This document shows positions 16,955 through 25,934 of a stretch of 64,000 nucleotides of DNA, piece after piece. Position 1 is the stretch's first letter, and each line of letters starts with the position of its first letter. A program made the position numbers and the translations under genes. The notes below the pieces were generated by a model, which did no database searches, had not been told where the DNA came from, and saw nothing but the letters and a program-made list of their open reading frames with translations. Location: the NCBI GenBank assembly GCA_965228695.1, contig CBDDIB010000001.1, forward strand, positions 248,001-312,000, read 5' to 3'. Origin of the DNA: JAJFJD01 sp965228695. GTDB taxonomy: Bacteria > Pseudomonadota > Alphaproteobacteria > UBA8366.

Positions 16955-18445
16955 TCAGGCGGCGACCACCTTTAGGCGGCGGTTCGGCGGCAATCGATCG
17001 TTCGGTTTCAAGTCGTTGAGCACGCGGAACCAGCTCTCGTTGTACTTGCCGTAGGGCAGGTTCTTCGACAATCCGCCGATCGACTGCGATTTGTTGGCCG
17101 GTACGACCAAGAGGCGCAGCGGCTTGATCTTGCTCGCCTCCGCCTGGCTCAATCGCCGGAAACTGTATGTCGTTTCCTTGAAGCCCGGCGCAAGACTGGG
17201 CGAATCCTTGGCCGGATTGACGAACAGCATGCGATAGACCGATTGCGCATTCCGGCGAATCGCGACGCCGCGCAGGTCCATCGTCAGGCCCCGCTTATCC
17301 TTGCCGCGCACCCAGCCGGTCGCCGCTTCCGAGCCATTGATATCAAGCCGCTCGACATCCTTGAGCGGCGTTTTCGGCGTCCACTCGTTTTGCAGATAGG
17401 CAGCCATGTTGTTGCTCTGCTTGATCGGGGCCGTGTCGAATATGATCGCCGCGCCGGTCTGATTCTGCGCGACGACCTGGTCCCGTCCGTTGATGAGCCG
17501 GAACCCGTCGGGCACCCGAAACTGAAACCGCAGGGTCGGATGCCGGAACATCTGGCCTTGCACGAGGCCCTGCCTCGGATCGTCGCCGAACAGCATGCCG
17601 TCGATATTGGCGAGATAGGTCTCGCGGCCGATCCGCGCATTGTCCGGCCGCGTGACCGCCGCGGCTTGAATCGCCTTCTCCACGCGATCCTTCGTCCGGG
17701 GATGCGTCGACATCATGTTGAACTGATCGACGCTGCCCGGCGGCAGCCCGCGCATCTTGGCGTCGACGATACTTTGTTCCCGCAAGGTGCTGAGGAAGGT
17801 CACCATCGCGTTCGGCTCGTATCCGGCCCGGCTCATATAACGGACGCCCAGCGTGTCGGCCTCGAATTCCTGTTTCCGCGAATAGCTTTGAATCGACATC
17901 ATCGCGATCTGTTGGCCGACCTGTGCGGCACCGGGTCCCAGACCGAGCGCGGACGCGCCGACCGCACCGAGCATCATGCCGAGCTGCGCCATCTGCGCCG
18001 CACTCAACCGTTCCGCAGTATGGCGCGCATTGACATGGCCCAACTCGTGCGCCAGGACGCCGGCCATTTCCGCCTCGTTGCTCGCCAGCGCCATCAGGCC
18101 GCGGGACACGTAGACATAGCCGCCCGGCAGCGCGAACGCGTTCACGATCGGCGTGTTGAGCAAGGTGAACTGATACGGGAACTGCTGGTATTCGGTCCCA
18201 CGCGCCAGCTTCTCGCCGGTTTCGGCGACATAGCGCTGCAGCCGCGGATTCTCGTACTCGCCGCCGAACTGCTGGACCAGCTTCGGGTGTTCCTGGCGGC
18301 CGAGTTTGATGTCGTCCTCGACCGAATACAGGCCCGTGAAACTGGACCGGCCGGTGGCCTGGTTGACGGTGGTGCATCCGGAAATTCCGACGAGCGCCGT
18401 ACTCGCCATGGCACCGGCCAAAAAATGCCTGCGGTCGTATTTCAT
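16955..18445 (-). CDS. M48 family zinc metalloprotease lipoprotein
   Basis: The 496-residue protein has HELGH at residues 133-137 followed by NARHTAERL and a third-ligand region EFEADTLGVRYM, the BepA/LoiP-type M48 site. The N-terminus MKYDRRHFLAGAMASTALVGISGC combines a twin-arginine-like pair with a lipobox ending at Cys24, so it is probably an exported lipoprotein. Related periplasmic proteases take part in outer-membrane protein quality control. A C-terminal region of about 230 residues follows the protease domain. It converges with the alpha/beta hydrolase gene 15 bp away. Confidence 0.9.
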   Translation of the reverse strand: MKYDRRHFLAGAMASTALVGISGCTTVNQATGRSSFTGLYSVEDDIKLGRQEHPKLVQQFGGEYENPRLQRYVAETGEKLARGTEYQQFPYQFTLLNTPIVNAFALPGGYVYVSRGLMALASNEAEMAGVLAHELGHVNARHTAERLSAAQMAQLGMMLGAVGASALGLGPGAAQVGQQIAMMSIQSYSRKQEFEADTLGVRYMSRAGYEPNAMVTFLSTLREQSIVDAKMRGLPPGSVDQFNMMSTHPRTKDRVEKAIQAAAVTRPDNARIGRETYLANIDGMLFGDDPRQGLVQGQMFRHPTLRFQFRVPDGFRLINGRDQVVAQNQTGAAIIFDTAPIKQSNNMAAYLQNEWTPKTPLKDVERLDINGSEAATGWVRGKDKRGLTMDLRGVAIRRNAQSVYRMLFVNPAKDSPSLAPGFKETTYSFRRLSQAEASKIKPLRLLVVPANKSQSIGGLSKNLPYGKYNESWFRVLNDLKPNDRLPPNRRLKVVAA

Positions 18446-18587
18446 AATACCTCCACTCCGCCAACATCTGTCCGACTGTTGATCGCCGGATCAATGATGG
18501 GCGAATTCAATGGTAGTGCCCCTATATGCAGAGAATATGGCAATCCTTGGACGCATTTGCCAATCCCCGGTGCGTCAAATATGCGCG

Positions 18588-20090
18588 TCACCGGTTGGGA
18601 AGGAACGGTGGACCTTTGGGACCAAGCCGGGTTCCCGGCCTCAAATTCTTGTAAGGAAGGTCGCGCGGATCGGCCGGGCAGCCGCCGGGCGCCTTGATGA
18701 CCAAGACTTTTTCGGCAAGCGGTCCGAAATCGCCGCGAAAATGCACGGCGCTCTTCAAACCCAGGATTTTCTGGTCCTTCGGCTCTATGCCGACATGCCG
18801 GAACAAGGATTGATCGTAGGCCTGCACCCGTTTTTCCGTCACCAGCACCTTTACGCCGCCGATGCCGAGCAACGCAGTCGCGCCGATGTCGATGTCCCGG
18901 CCGCCGACCACTGGCCCCGTGGTCCGCATCTTTCCGTCGCCAAGGGCAAGGACGGTGAATTGGCCATGGAAGGGTTCGTTGTCGGGCAAATCCGCCTTGC
19001 CGCCGAGGTCGAGCGCCAACGCGGAGCCAACACCCGCCGAATGCGCGGCGAGCGCGGCCTCGGCGTCATGCATTGTGCCGACGACTGCACCCTCCGCCCC
19101 GTTCCGGACCAAGGCCGCCAGCATTCCCGTCGTGTCGCCGCTGCCGCCGCCGCCGGGATTGTCCTGCGGATCGCAGATCAGAACCGGTTTGGACGCCGTC
19201 GCAGCGATCTCCATGGCCTGCCGCGCGCAGTCGTCCGGCATCAGCATCGGCTCGTCGAATTCCGCCTCGCGCCGCAAAATTTCCTCCGCCACCGCATCGA
19301 CCGCCGACTCGGCCGCCGCCTGCGTCCACGCGCTGGCAACCACCGACACGCCGCAATGATGGATATCGGACAAGCGAAACCCGCCGAGATAGGACAGGTT
19401 GAATACGTCGCCGGTTTCCCCGGCGATGCATGCGTCGACGAAGCGCTTGGTCGGCTCCATCGCCGTCGGTTGCTGATGCGACGGGACCACGAAGCCCAGG
19501 CTGCGAAACGCCCGGCCCGCGGGTCGGCCGCGCTTCACCATCAACTCGATTGCGGCGGCGGCGCGGGCGCCGGTCTCACGGCGGTCGACATGCGGATAGG
19601 TCCGGTAGGCGACCAGCGCGTCCGCATGCGCCACCATCTCGGGCGATATGTTGGCGTGATAATCCAGGCTGGCGACGATCGGCACGTCCGGGCCGACGCA
19701 GGCGCGCACGCGCCGCAGCAACTCGCCGTCCGCGTCCTGGTACCCCGCCGTCACCATGGCACCATGCTGGTCCAGATAGACCGCGTCGACCGGCAGCGCC
19801 TGCGACAAGGCCGCGATCAACTCGCCGGCGATCCGTTCGAAGGCGTCCTCCGTAACCATGCCGCCGGCACCGCCGCCGGCCCACACCAGCGGCGCCAGGT
19901 CGTGCCGGTCCGCCATTTCGGCAAGAAAGCCCGACAGCCCGAAGCTACCGCCGTCGAGCCATTCAAATACGTCGGCCCCACGTACGAGCGGCGGCCGGTC
20001 GCGATGCAGGCAGAAATACGCGTAATCGGTCAGCGTCGGCATGAAGGTATTGGTTTCATGCTGCATCCCGCCGACCGCGATCCGCGCCAT
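18588..20090 (-). CDS. M81 family metallohydrolase (MlrC-like)
   Basis: ATG 20090 gives MARIAVGGMQHETNTFMPTL, the canonical M81 start; the longer frame adds an Arg-rich leader overlapping the upstream gene. The 500-residue protein has SLDYHANISPEMV and YRTYPHVDRRETGARAA as metal-site regions, and a C-terminal MlrC domain ending DLPYKNLRPGTRLGPKG. The start lies 4 bp after the M20 stop, so the genes are translationally linked. With two M20 peptidases upstream it probably takes part in degrading peptides or amide-linked compounds. Confidence 0.88.
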   Translation of the reverse strand: MARIAVGGMQHETNTFMPTLTDYAYFCLHRDRPPLVRGADVFEWLDGGSFGLSGFLAEMADRHDLAPLVWAGGGAGGMVTEDAFERIAGELIAALSQALPVDAVYLDQHGAMVTAGYQDADGELLRRVRACVGPDVPIVASLDYHANISPEMVAHADALVAYRTYPHVDRRETGARAAAAIELMVKRGRPAGRAFRSLGFVVPSHQQPTAMEPTKRFVDACIAGETGDVFNLSYLGGFRLSDIHHCGVSVVASAWTQAAAESAVDAVAEEILRREAEFDEPMLMPDDCARQAMEIAATASKPVLICDPQDNPGGGGSGDTTGMLAALVRNGAEGAVVGTMHDAEAALAAHSAGVGSALALDLGGKADLPDNEPFHGQFTVLALGDGKMRTTGPVVGGRDIDIGATALLGIGGVKVLVTEKRVQAYDQSLFRHVGIEPKDQKILGLKSAVHFRGDFGPLAEKVLVIKAPGGCPADPRDLPYKNLRPGTRLGPKGPPFLPNR

Positions 20091-20094
20091 GTCG

Positions 20095-21498
20095 TTACGC
20101 CTTCTGCGGTTTATCGGCAATTTCGGGATCGCCCAGGTCCCAGAACAGCCCCGCCATCAGCCGCAGCGCCTCGCGCGCGACCGGGACCAGCATATGCTCG
20201 TCCGGCGCGTGCTGGCAGCAGCCGGTGTAGGAATGCGGCACCCAGACCGTGGGCAATTCCAATCCGTCCGCGAAAACGTCGTTCGGCAAGGTGCCGCCAA
20301 GGCTCGGCAACACCGCAGTCTTCTTGTTGGTCGTGCGCGCCAGCGACGATTCGCAGAACCGCACCCATGGATGGTCGGGATCGAGCCGGGTCGCGTTCGC
20401 GTAGTTCTTCCGCGCCATGCTGAGTTCGATCATCGGGAAGCCGTTGTCGTCCAGGTGCTTGCGCACGGTGTCGAGGAAGGTCGTCGGATCGACGCCGACG
20501 GTAAAGCGAATCTGGCAAGTTGCCCGCGCCTTCGGCGGCACCGCGTTGACCGGACTTTCCGGGTTTCCCGTGGTGAACGCCAGCACCTCGAAACTATTCC
20601 AGGCATGCACCTGTTCCGCCGTGCTTAGGCCCGGCTCGCCCCAATCGGGATCGATCTCCGGCGCGTCCTCGCCACCGTCATGCTCGATGTCTTCGAGGGC
20701 GCTTTTCACCGAGTCCGGAATACCCGGCGGCAACAAATCGGGAAGCAGTATTTTCCCCTTCGCCGTGGTGATCGTCGCGATCGCGTTCAGCAGGATGACC
20801 GCGGGGTTGGCGAGCAGGCCGCCCCAGTTGCCGGAATGATGCCCGCCCTCGCGCAGGTCCACATCCATGTTGAAGTTGAAGCCGCCACGCGCGCCCAGAA
20901 ACAGGGTCGGCCGCTCGAAGCTGGAGCGCGGCCCGTCCGAAGCGATCAGCACGTCCGCCTCGAGCAGGTCCTTGTGCTTCTGGCAGAACTCGCCGAGGCC
21001 GGGCGATCCGGTTTCCTCGCCCATCTCGATCAGGTAGCGGCAATTGAACCCGAGTTTGCCGCGCGTTTCCAACACCGCCCGCAGCGCCGCCATGTTGATC
21101 GTGTGCTGGCCCTTGTTGTCGGCGGTTCCGCGCCCATAAAGGCGGTCGCCTTCGCGCTTCAGCTCCCACGGGTCGAGACCCTCGCGCCATTCCTCGGGGA
21201 GCCCCAGCACGACGTCGCCATGGCCATAGGTCAGCAGCGTCGGTAACGACGGGTCCTCGATCCGTTCGGCCACCAGCATCGGCCAGCCACCCTCCATCGG
21301 GTTTTCGAGGATCTGGCAACTAAAGCCCAGTTCCTTCAGCGACGGTTCCATTTCGGCCGAGAGGTAACGGTCGATCTCGTCCCCGGCGTCCGGGTTCTGG
21401 CTTTCCGACTTGATCGCCACGCGCCGGGCCAGCTCGGCCTCGAAGTCGCCTTGATCGAAATACGCGGTCGCCGCGGCGACGGCATCTTCCCTGTTCAT
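20095..21498 (-). CDS. M20 family metallopeptidase
   Basis: The 467-residue protein has the M20 signature set: TYGHGDVVLG (metal His and Asp), GRGTADNKGQHT, the catalytic Glu pair in EMGEETGSPGL, and a GGHHSGNWGG dimerisation-domain region. ArgE/DapE/carboxypeptidase-like enzymes of this family hydrolyse N-acyl or peptide bonds with two zinc ions. It is clearly related to the neighbouring M20 protein (21541-22941), from which it probably arose by tandem duplication. The gap between them is 42 bp. Confidence 0.9.
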   Translation of the reverse strand: MNREDAVAAATAYFDQGDFEAELARRVAIKSESQNPDAGDEIDRYLSAEMEPSLKELGFSCQILENPMEGGWPMLVAERIEDPSLPTLLTYGHGDVVLGLPEEWREGLDPWELKREGDRLYGRGTADNKGQHTINMAALRAVLETRGKLGFNCRYLIEMGEETGSPGLGEFCQKHKDLLEADVLIASDGPRSSFERPTLFLGARGGFNFNMDVDLREGGHHSGNWGGLLANPAVILLNAIATITTAKGKILLPDLLPPGIPDSVKSALEDIEHDGGEDAPEIDPDWGEPGLSTAEQVHAWNSFEVLAFTTGNPESPVNAVPPKARATCQIRFTVGVDPTTFLDTVRKHLDDNGFPMIELSMARKNYANATRLDPDHPWVRFCESSLARTTNKKTAVLPSLGGTLPNDVFADGLELPTVWVPHSYTGCCQHAPDEHMLVPVAREALRLMAGLFWDLGDPEIADKPQKA

Positions 21499-21540
21499 TG
21501 CAGTCTCGCTTATCGGTCGATAGAAGAAACGGTCGGTGAC

Positions 21541-22941
21541 TTACGCCTTGGCGGGCGCATTCTCGCCGAGATCCCAATACACGTTGGTCACCAGTTCCAT
21601 GCCTTGACGGGTCAGGCTCTTGAGAATGTGTTCGTTCGGTGCGTGCTGCGAGCAGGCCGAATAGGACAGCGGTATCCAGATCGTCGGCGTGCCGAGATGG
21701 CTCTGGAAAGTGTGATTGCAGATCGATCCACCGGAATTGGGCAGGACGGCGACCTTCGTGCCCCAGCCCTTCTCCAGCGCCTGCGCCGCCCAGCGCGCCC
21801 ATGGATTATCCGGGTCAGTGCGCGCCGCTTTGAATTCAGGGGTGTTACTGCCTGACGGCTTCTTGATCTCGACCATGTCGAACCCGTTCGCATCGAGATG
21901 CTTGCGGATGGTCTCCATGAACTCTTCCTCTTTCGAACCGACCACATAGCGTATCTGGCACAGCGCCCAGGCTTTCGGCGGAATGGCGTTGACCGGATTA
22001 TCCGGGTTGCCCGTCTTCATCGCCAGGATATCCAGGCTGTTCCAGCCATACACCTGTTCCGCGGTGGTCAACCCGGGCTCGCCCCAGTCCTCGTCGACCG
22101 CCGGCGCTTCGCCGCCGCCGTTGCGCTTGACGTCCTTGAGCGCGACGCGCACCGAGTTGGGGATCGGCGCAGGCAGCAGGTCCGGCACCAAAATCTTGCC
22201 CTTGGCGTTGATCAGGCTGGCGACGGCATGCGCAAGGATGATCGCGGGATTGGCCAGCAAGCCGCCCCAATTGCCCGAGTGATGCCCACCCTCGCGCAAC
22301 TCGCAGGACAATTCAAAGCCGAAGATGCCGCGATTGCCGAGCACCAGGTTCGGGTTGTCCATATCGACGCGCGGCCCGTCCGAAGCGAGGAAGACGTCGG
22401 CGGCCAGCGCATCCTTGTTCGCCGCGACGAACTCGTCGAGCCCTTTCGATCCGTTCTCTTCGCCGGTCTCGACCAGGAATTTATGATTGAAGCCGAGCTT
22501 GCCGCGCGTCTCGATGATTGCCTCCAGGGCGTTCATGTGCAGCGTGTGCTGCCCTTTGTTGTCGGCGATGCCGCGACCGTAGATCTTGTCGCCGCGCTCC
22601 GTCATATCCCAAGGCGACAATCCGTCGAGCCACTGCCCTTCCTGGCCCAGCACGACATCGCCATGGCCGTAGCCGAGGATCGTCGGGAGGCTTTCGCTCT
22701 CAAAACGGTGCGCCAGGAAGAACGGCCCCAGCCCCGGTATCGGATTGTCGAAGATCCGGCAGTTGTAGCCCATCGCTTCGAAAGCGGGCGTCATCTCATC
22801 CCGCAGATACCGGTAGAGTTCGGGGACCTTTTTCGGATCCTGACATTCCGTCGGGATCGCCACCCGCCGGCGGAGTTCATCGAAATACTTGCCGTCGTCG
22901 TAATACGTCAGCGCCGTTTCAACGGCGGCTTCACGCGTCAT
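21541..22941 (-). CDS. M20 family metallopeptidase, paralogue
   Basis: The 466-residue protein carries the same motif series as its downstream neighbour: GYGHGDVVLGQEG, GRGIADNKGQHT, ETGEENGSKGL, GGHHSGNWGG and a C-terminal SYSACSQHAPNEH metal ligand region. The second acidic residue of the Glu pair is followed by Asn (EEN) rather than Thr. The two proteins align along their whole length by eye, so this is a tandem duplication with divergence, perhaps for different substrates. It lies downstream of MmgE/PrpD on the same strand. Confidence 0.9.
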   Translation of the reverse strand: MTREAAVETALTYYDDGKYFDELRRRVAIPTECQDPKKVPELYRYLRDEMTPAFEAMGYNCRIFDNPIPGLGPFFLAHRFESESLPTILGYGHGDVVLGQEGQWLDGLSPWDMTERGDKIYGRGIADNKGQHTLHMNALEAIIETRGKLGFNHKFLVETGEENGSKGLDEFVAANKDALAADVFLASDGPRVDMDNPNLVLGNRGIFGFELSCELREGGHHSGNWGGLLANPAIILAHAVASLINAKGKILVPDLLPAPIPNSVRVALKDVKRNGGGEAPAVDEDWGEPGLTTAEQVYGWNSLDILAMKTGNPDNPVNAIPPKAWALCQIRYVVGSKEEEFMETIRKHLDANGFDMVEIKKPSGSNTPEFKAARTDPDNPWARWAAQALEKGWGTKVAVLPNSGGSICNHTFQSHLGTPTIWIPLSYSACSQHAPNEHILKSLTRQGMELVTNVYWDLGENAPAKA

Positions 22942-22965
22942 CGTCGTCTACTCCCCTATGCGGCG

Positions 22966-24387
22966 CTATTCGGCCGCCATCGTGTCATACCGTTCGGCGA
23001 ACCGTTCGCCATGATCCGATCCCGCCTCGAAGACCAAATGCTGCGTCAGCCCGCGCGCCGACCCGAGCGACTCCAGGTCGAGCAAGATACGTTCCGCCGC
23101 ATCGTAATCATCCGGCGCGAGGAAACCTTCGCAGCAATCGCGGAATTTCGCCGACAGGTCGGCCTCGTCGAACGGATTGTGGATCGTGCCGCGCGCCCAT
23201 TTCGATTCGTCCTCGACCACCCGGCCGTCCTTGAGTTCTATCTTGACCTTATGCGGCAGCCGGAAGGTCGGATCGTCGCCTTCGGCATCCTTATCGTAAG
23301 CGTCCATCGTGACCAGCGGCATCAATTCCCGCACCTCGGGCCGCTGCACCGCATCCGGCGTGAAGTCGGACAGCGACAGGCGGCCGAACTTCAAGGCCAG
23401 CGCGATGCAGTAGTTCATGGAGAAGCGCGCCTCCATCTCCTGCTGCGGGTTGTCATACATCAGGTTCCGCTTGTTGCCGAAGCCAACCAGAGTATCGACC
23501 TTGGCCACCCCGTCGGCGTCGAATCCATGCTCGTCGCGGAGCGCCAAGACGACATCAAGCACTCGATGCGTCGATCCGCAGCACGGATAAAGCTTCGGCG
23601 CCAAACCGAATTCCTCGATCGCCAGCGGATCGCCGAGCGGCTTCTTCAGATGATCCCAGGCGTTATCGTCCGCGCCGGCGTAGAGGTCGCGGAACCCGAG
23701 CTTCCCTTCCAGCGCCACGTCGCGGGCCTGGAACCCGTTCGCCGCGAGTTGCGCCGCCAGCACCGCGTTCTTGGCCGCCATGCCGGCGTGATACGGCTTG
23801 CCCATCGTGCCGAACTGCACCTTCGGCCCCGACGCCATGCTGACGCCCAGGCTGATCGCATTGACCATCGCGTCCCGATCCAACCCGAGGAGACGGCCGC
23901 AGGCCGCGGCCGTACCGATGCAGCCAACCGTCGACGTGCCGTGCCAGCCCATGTCGTAATGCGCCCGGTTCACGCCGCGCCCAATGGCGGCGTGCATTTC
24001 CAGACCGACGATATAGGCGTCGATCAACTGCTTGCCGGTGGCATCGATCTCTTCCGCCAGCGGCAGCAGGGCCGGAATGAGCACCGCGCTCGCATGGGTC
24101 AGCCCGGGCAAATAGTTGTCGTCGAAGTCCAGCGCATGCGCCGCCATGCCGTTGGCCAGCGCCGCCCAGGGCGCCGCGGCTTTCGCGGTCCAGCCGAATA
24201 CCGTGCAGCGCCCGCCGCCATAGGGCGCAATCGTCGCGCGCACCCGCGCCGATCCTTCGTCGCCGGCGCCGGCCACCATGCAGGCAACCACATCGAGGAT
24301 TGCGTCCCGGGCACGCCGCCGTGCGACCTCCGACGAGGTTCCCGATGATTCCGCTGCCCACTCGCCCAGAATTTTGGTGACGTCCAT
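22966..24387 (-). CDS. MmgE/PrpD family protein
   Basis: ATG 24387 is preferred because AGGAG lies 8 nt upstream; two upstream ATG codons have poorer spacing. The 473-residue product shows the MmgE/PrpD pattern: ARDAILDVVACMVAGAGDEG, AHALDFDDNYLPGLTHASAVLIPALL and YPCCGSTHRVLDVVL. The family includes 2-methylcitrate dehydratase and cis-aconitate decarboxylase-like lyases, but many members near peptide transporters act on other substrates. It is the first intact gene of the minus-strand peptidase run. Confidence 0.88.
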   Translation of the reverse strand: MDVTKILGEWAAESSGTSSEVARRRARDAILDVVACMVAGAGDEGSARVRATIAPYGGGRCTVFGWTAKAAAPWAALANGMAAHALDFDDNYLPGLTHASAVLIPALLPLAEEIDATGKQLIDAYIVGLEMHAAIGRGVNRAHYDMGWHGTSTVGCIGTAAACGRLLGLDRDAMVNAISLGVSMASGPKVQFGTMGKPYHAGMAAKNAVLAAQLAANGFQARDVALEGKLGFRDLYAGADDNAWDHLKKPLGDPLAIEEFGLAPKLYPCCGSTHRVLDVVLALRDEHGFDADGVAKVDTLVGFGNKRNLMYDNPQQEMEARFSMNYCIALALKFGRLSLSDFTPDAVQRPEVRELMPLVTMDAYDKDAEGDDPTFRLPHKVKIELKDGRVVEDESKWARGTIHNPFDEADLSAKFRDCCEGFLAPDDYDAAERILLDLESLGSARGLTQHLVFEAGSDHGERFAERYDTMAAE

Positions 24388-24436
24388 CGTCATCGCTCCT
24401 GCTGATTGTTCGGCCGACAAACCGGATTTTGACGCG

Positions 24437-24605
24437 TCAGGACGCGCGCTTCAACGCAGCATCGGAAAACAGATGACATTTACGGCAGGCGCCGTCGAAC
24501 TCGAACGGCTCCGGCCGTGTCTTGCTGCATGTCGGCACAGTGTCGACACACCGAGGGTGAAAAGCACAGTCCGGCGGGGGGCCCGCCAGCTCTTGCGACG
24601 ATAAC
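24437..24605 (-). pseudogene. C-terminal remnant of an oligopeptide/dipeptide ABC transporter ATPase
   Basis: The minus strand reads LSSQELAGPPPDCAFHPRC, then VDTVPTCSKTRPEPFEFDGA and CRKCHLFSDAALKRAS before a TGA at 24437. Pro-Pro-x-x-Cys-x-Phe-His-Pro-Arg-Cys and the following two cysteines match the oligo_HPY tail of OppD/OppF/DppD/DppF ATPases. No Walker motifs, permeases or binding protein lie upstream; the acyl-CoA dehydrogenase begins instead. This looks like the stub left when an opp/dpp operon was deleted next to its peptidase genes. Upstream of about 24605 homology fades. Confidence 0.7.
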
Positions 24606-24693
24606 ACAAAGATGAGCAGCAGCCACGCCGAGAACCGGATTCAAGGTCAAGCCCGGCTCCGCACGATCGAAATACCTGCCGCCGATAAAGGCA

Positions 24694-25758
24694 TTACCCC
24701 GCGGTCAGCGTCGGCCACAACTCATCGCCGCCCTTGGCCGCGATCATCATGCCGAGACGGACCGCCCATTCGCTCTCGCTGCCGAAGTCGTCGCGCCACG
24801 ACCATAGCCGGCGCGAATAGCGGTGTAGGATATGTTCGATGGTGAACCCGATCGCGCCATGCACCTGATGGCCGATGGCCGCGCCCTCGCCGGCCGCTTC
24901 GCCGACGCGAATCTTCGCCGATGCCACCTCCAGCATCACATGCTCGTCGAACCCTTCGCTGCGCCGGATCGCATCCGCGGCCGACGCCGAGACGGCGATC
25001 GCGGCGGAGACTTCGCCGGCGAGCCGGGCGAGATTATGCTGGACCGCCTGGAATTTGGAGATCGCCCGCCCAAATGCGGTCCGGTCCTTGGAATATTCAA
25101 CCGATACATCGAGGATCGCCTGCAGCGCCCCGGCCATCTGCATCGACCGAACCGCCGCGCCCATCAGAAAAACCGCATCCTCGTCGATCCCGTCCGACGC
25201 GTCGGCAATCGCGGCGAGCGCGGCACCGTCGAAGGTGATGTCGTCCTTTGGTTCGTCCGCAAGACTGCGCCCTTCCGCGATCGTGGCTTGCGACCGCCCG
25301 ACCAACGCGACCTTGACCGCATCACCCTGCCGCGCAACGACAGCGATATGGTCGGCATCCCGGGCAAAGGGCACTTGATGCGCCGTCCCGGATAGCGTCC
25401 CGTCGTCGTTGATGGTTAGGCCGTCGCCCTTGCGAACCGGCGCGACGGTCATCGCCTCCATCGGCGATTCGAGACCCGCTTGCGACAGCAGCCATCCGGC
25501 CAACAGGGTTTCCGCCAACGGAACCGGTACCGCATAGGACCCGGCAACGCGAAGAACATCGAACCCGTCCTGCAATTCCGCCCCAGCGCCACCCAAAGTG
25601 TCCGGCACCCATGTCAGCGTCAGGCCCGACTCCTGCAACGCATTCCAGAGCGGTTGCCGCCACGACTCGTCCGCGGCGTTGTTGACGGTCTGCGGGTCGC
25701 AAAGGTCCTGAAAAATCTTCGTCGTGGTATCGACGATGATGCCGTCGCTATCGCTCAT
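24694..25758 (-). CDS. Acyl-CoA dehydrogenase family protein (short, beta-type)
   Basis: The 354-residue product has the middle beta-domain and C-terminal helical domain of acyl-CoA dehydrogenases. FGRAISKFQAVQHNLARLAGEV and QVHGAIGFTIEHILHRYSRRLWSW are typical of the C-domain. It is shorter than standard enzymes and resembles the partner subunit seen in heteromeric acyl-CoA dehydrogenases. A standard-length homologue is encoded divergently 176 bp away, suggesting that the two form one complex (inference). Confidence 0.85.
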   Translation of the reverse strand: MSDSDGIIVDTTTKIFQDLCDPQTVNNAADESWRQPLWNALQESGLTLTWVPDTLGGAGAELQDGFDVLRVAGSYAVPVPLAETLLAGWLLSQAGLESPMEAMTVAPVRKGDGLTINDDGTLSGTAHQVPFARDADHIAVVARQGDAVKVALVGRSQATIAEGRSLADEPKDDITFDGAALAAIADASDGIDEDAVFLMGAAVRSMQMAGALQAILDVSVEYSKDRTAFGRAISKFQAVQHNLARLAGEVSAAIAVSASAADAIRRSEGFDEHVMLEVASAKIRVGEAAGEGAAIGHQVHGAIGFTIEHILHRYSRRLWSWRDDFGSESEWAVRLGMMIAAKGGDELWPTLTAG

Positions 25759-25934
25759 GGTTTCCTAGTCCTTTGTAAATACGGTCAATGTGACAAGACC
25801 GGCAGGCTGCGGATATTATTCAAGGCGATCCGGCGAGCAGCGGATCGGCACTTTCTTGATCTACACTTACCGCCTTCGGCGCCACGCCTGCAAATGACGC
25901 CGGACCATCCAATCCAACGGAGACGCGCGACGCC

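Noticed and set aside
21898..24348. A long open frame (816 codons) on the plus strand opposite the M20 and MmgE/PrpD genes
   Set aside because: It reads Arg/Asp/His/Gln-rich, domain-free protein, as expected from the antisense of GC-rich coding DNA; the minus-strand frames carry clear catalytic motifs.
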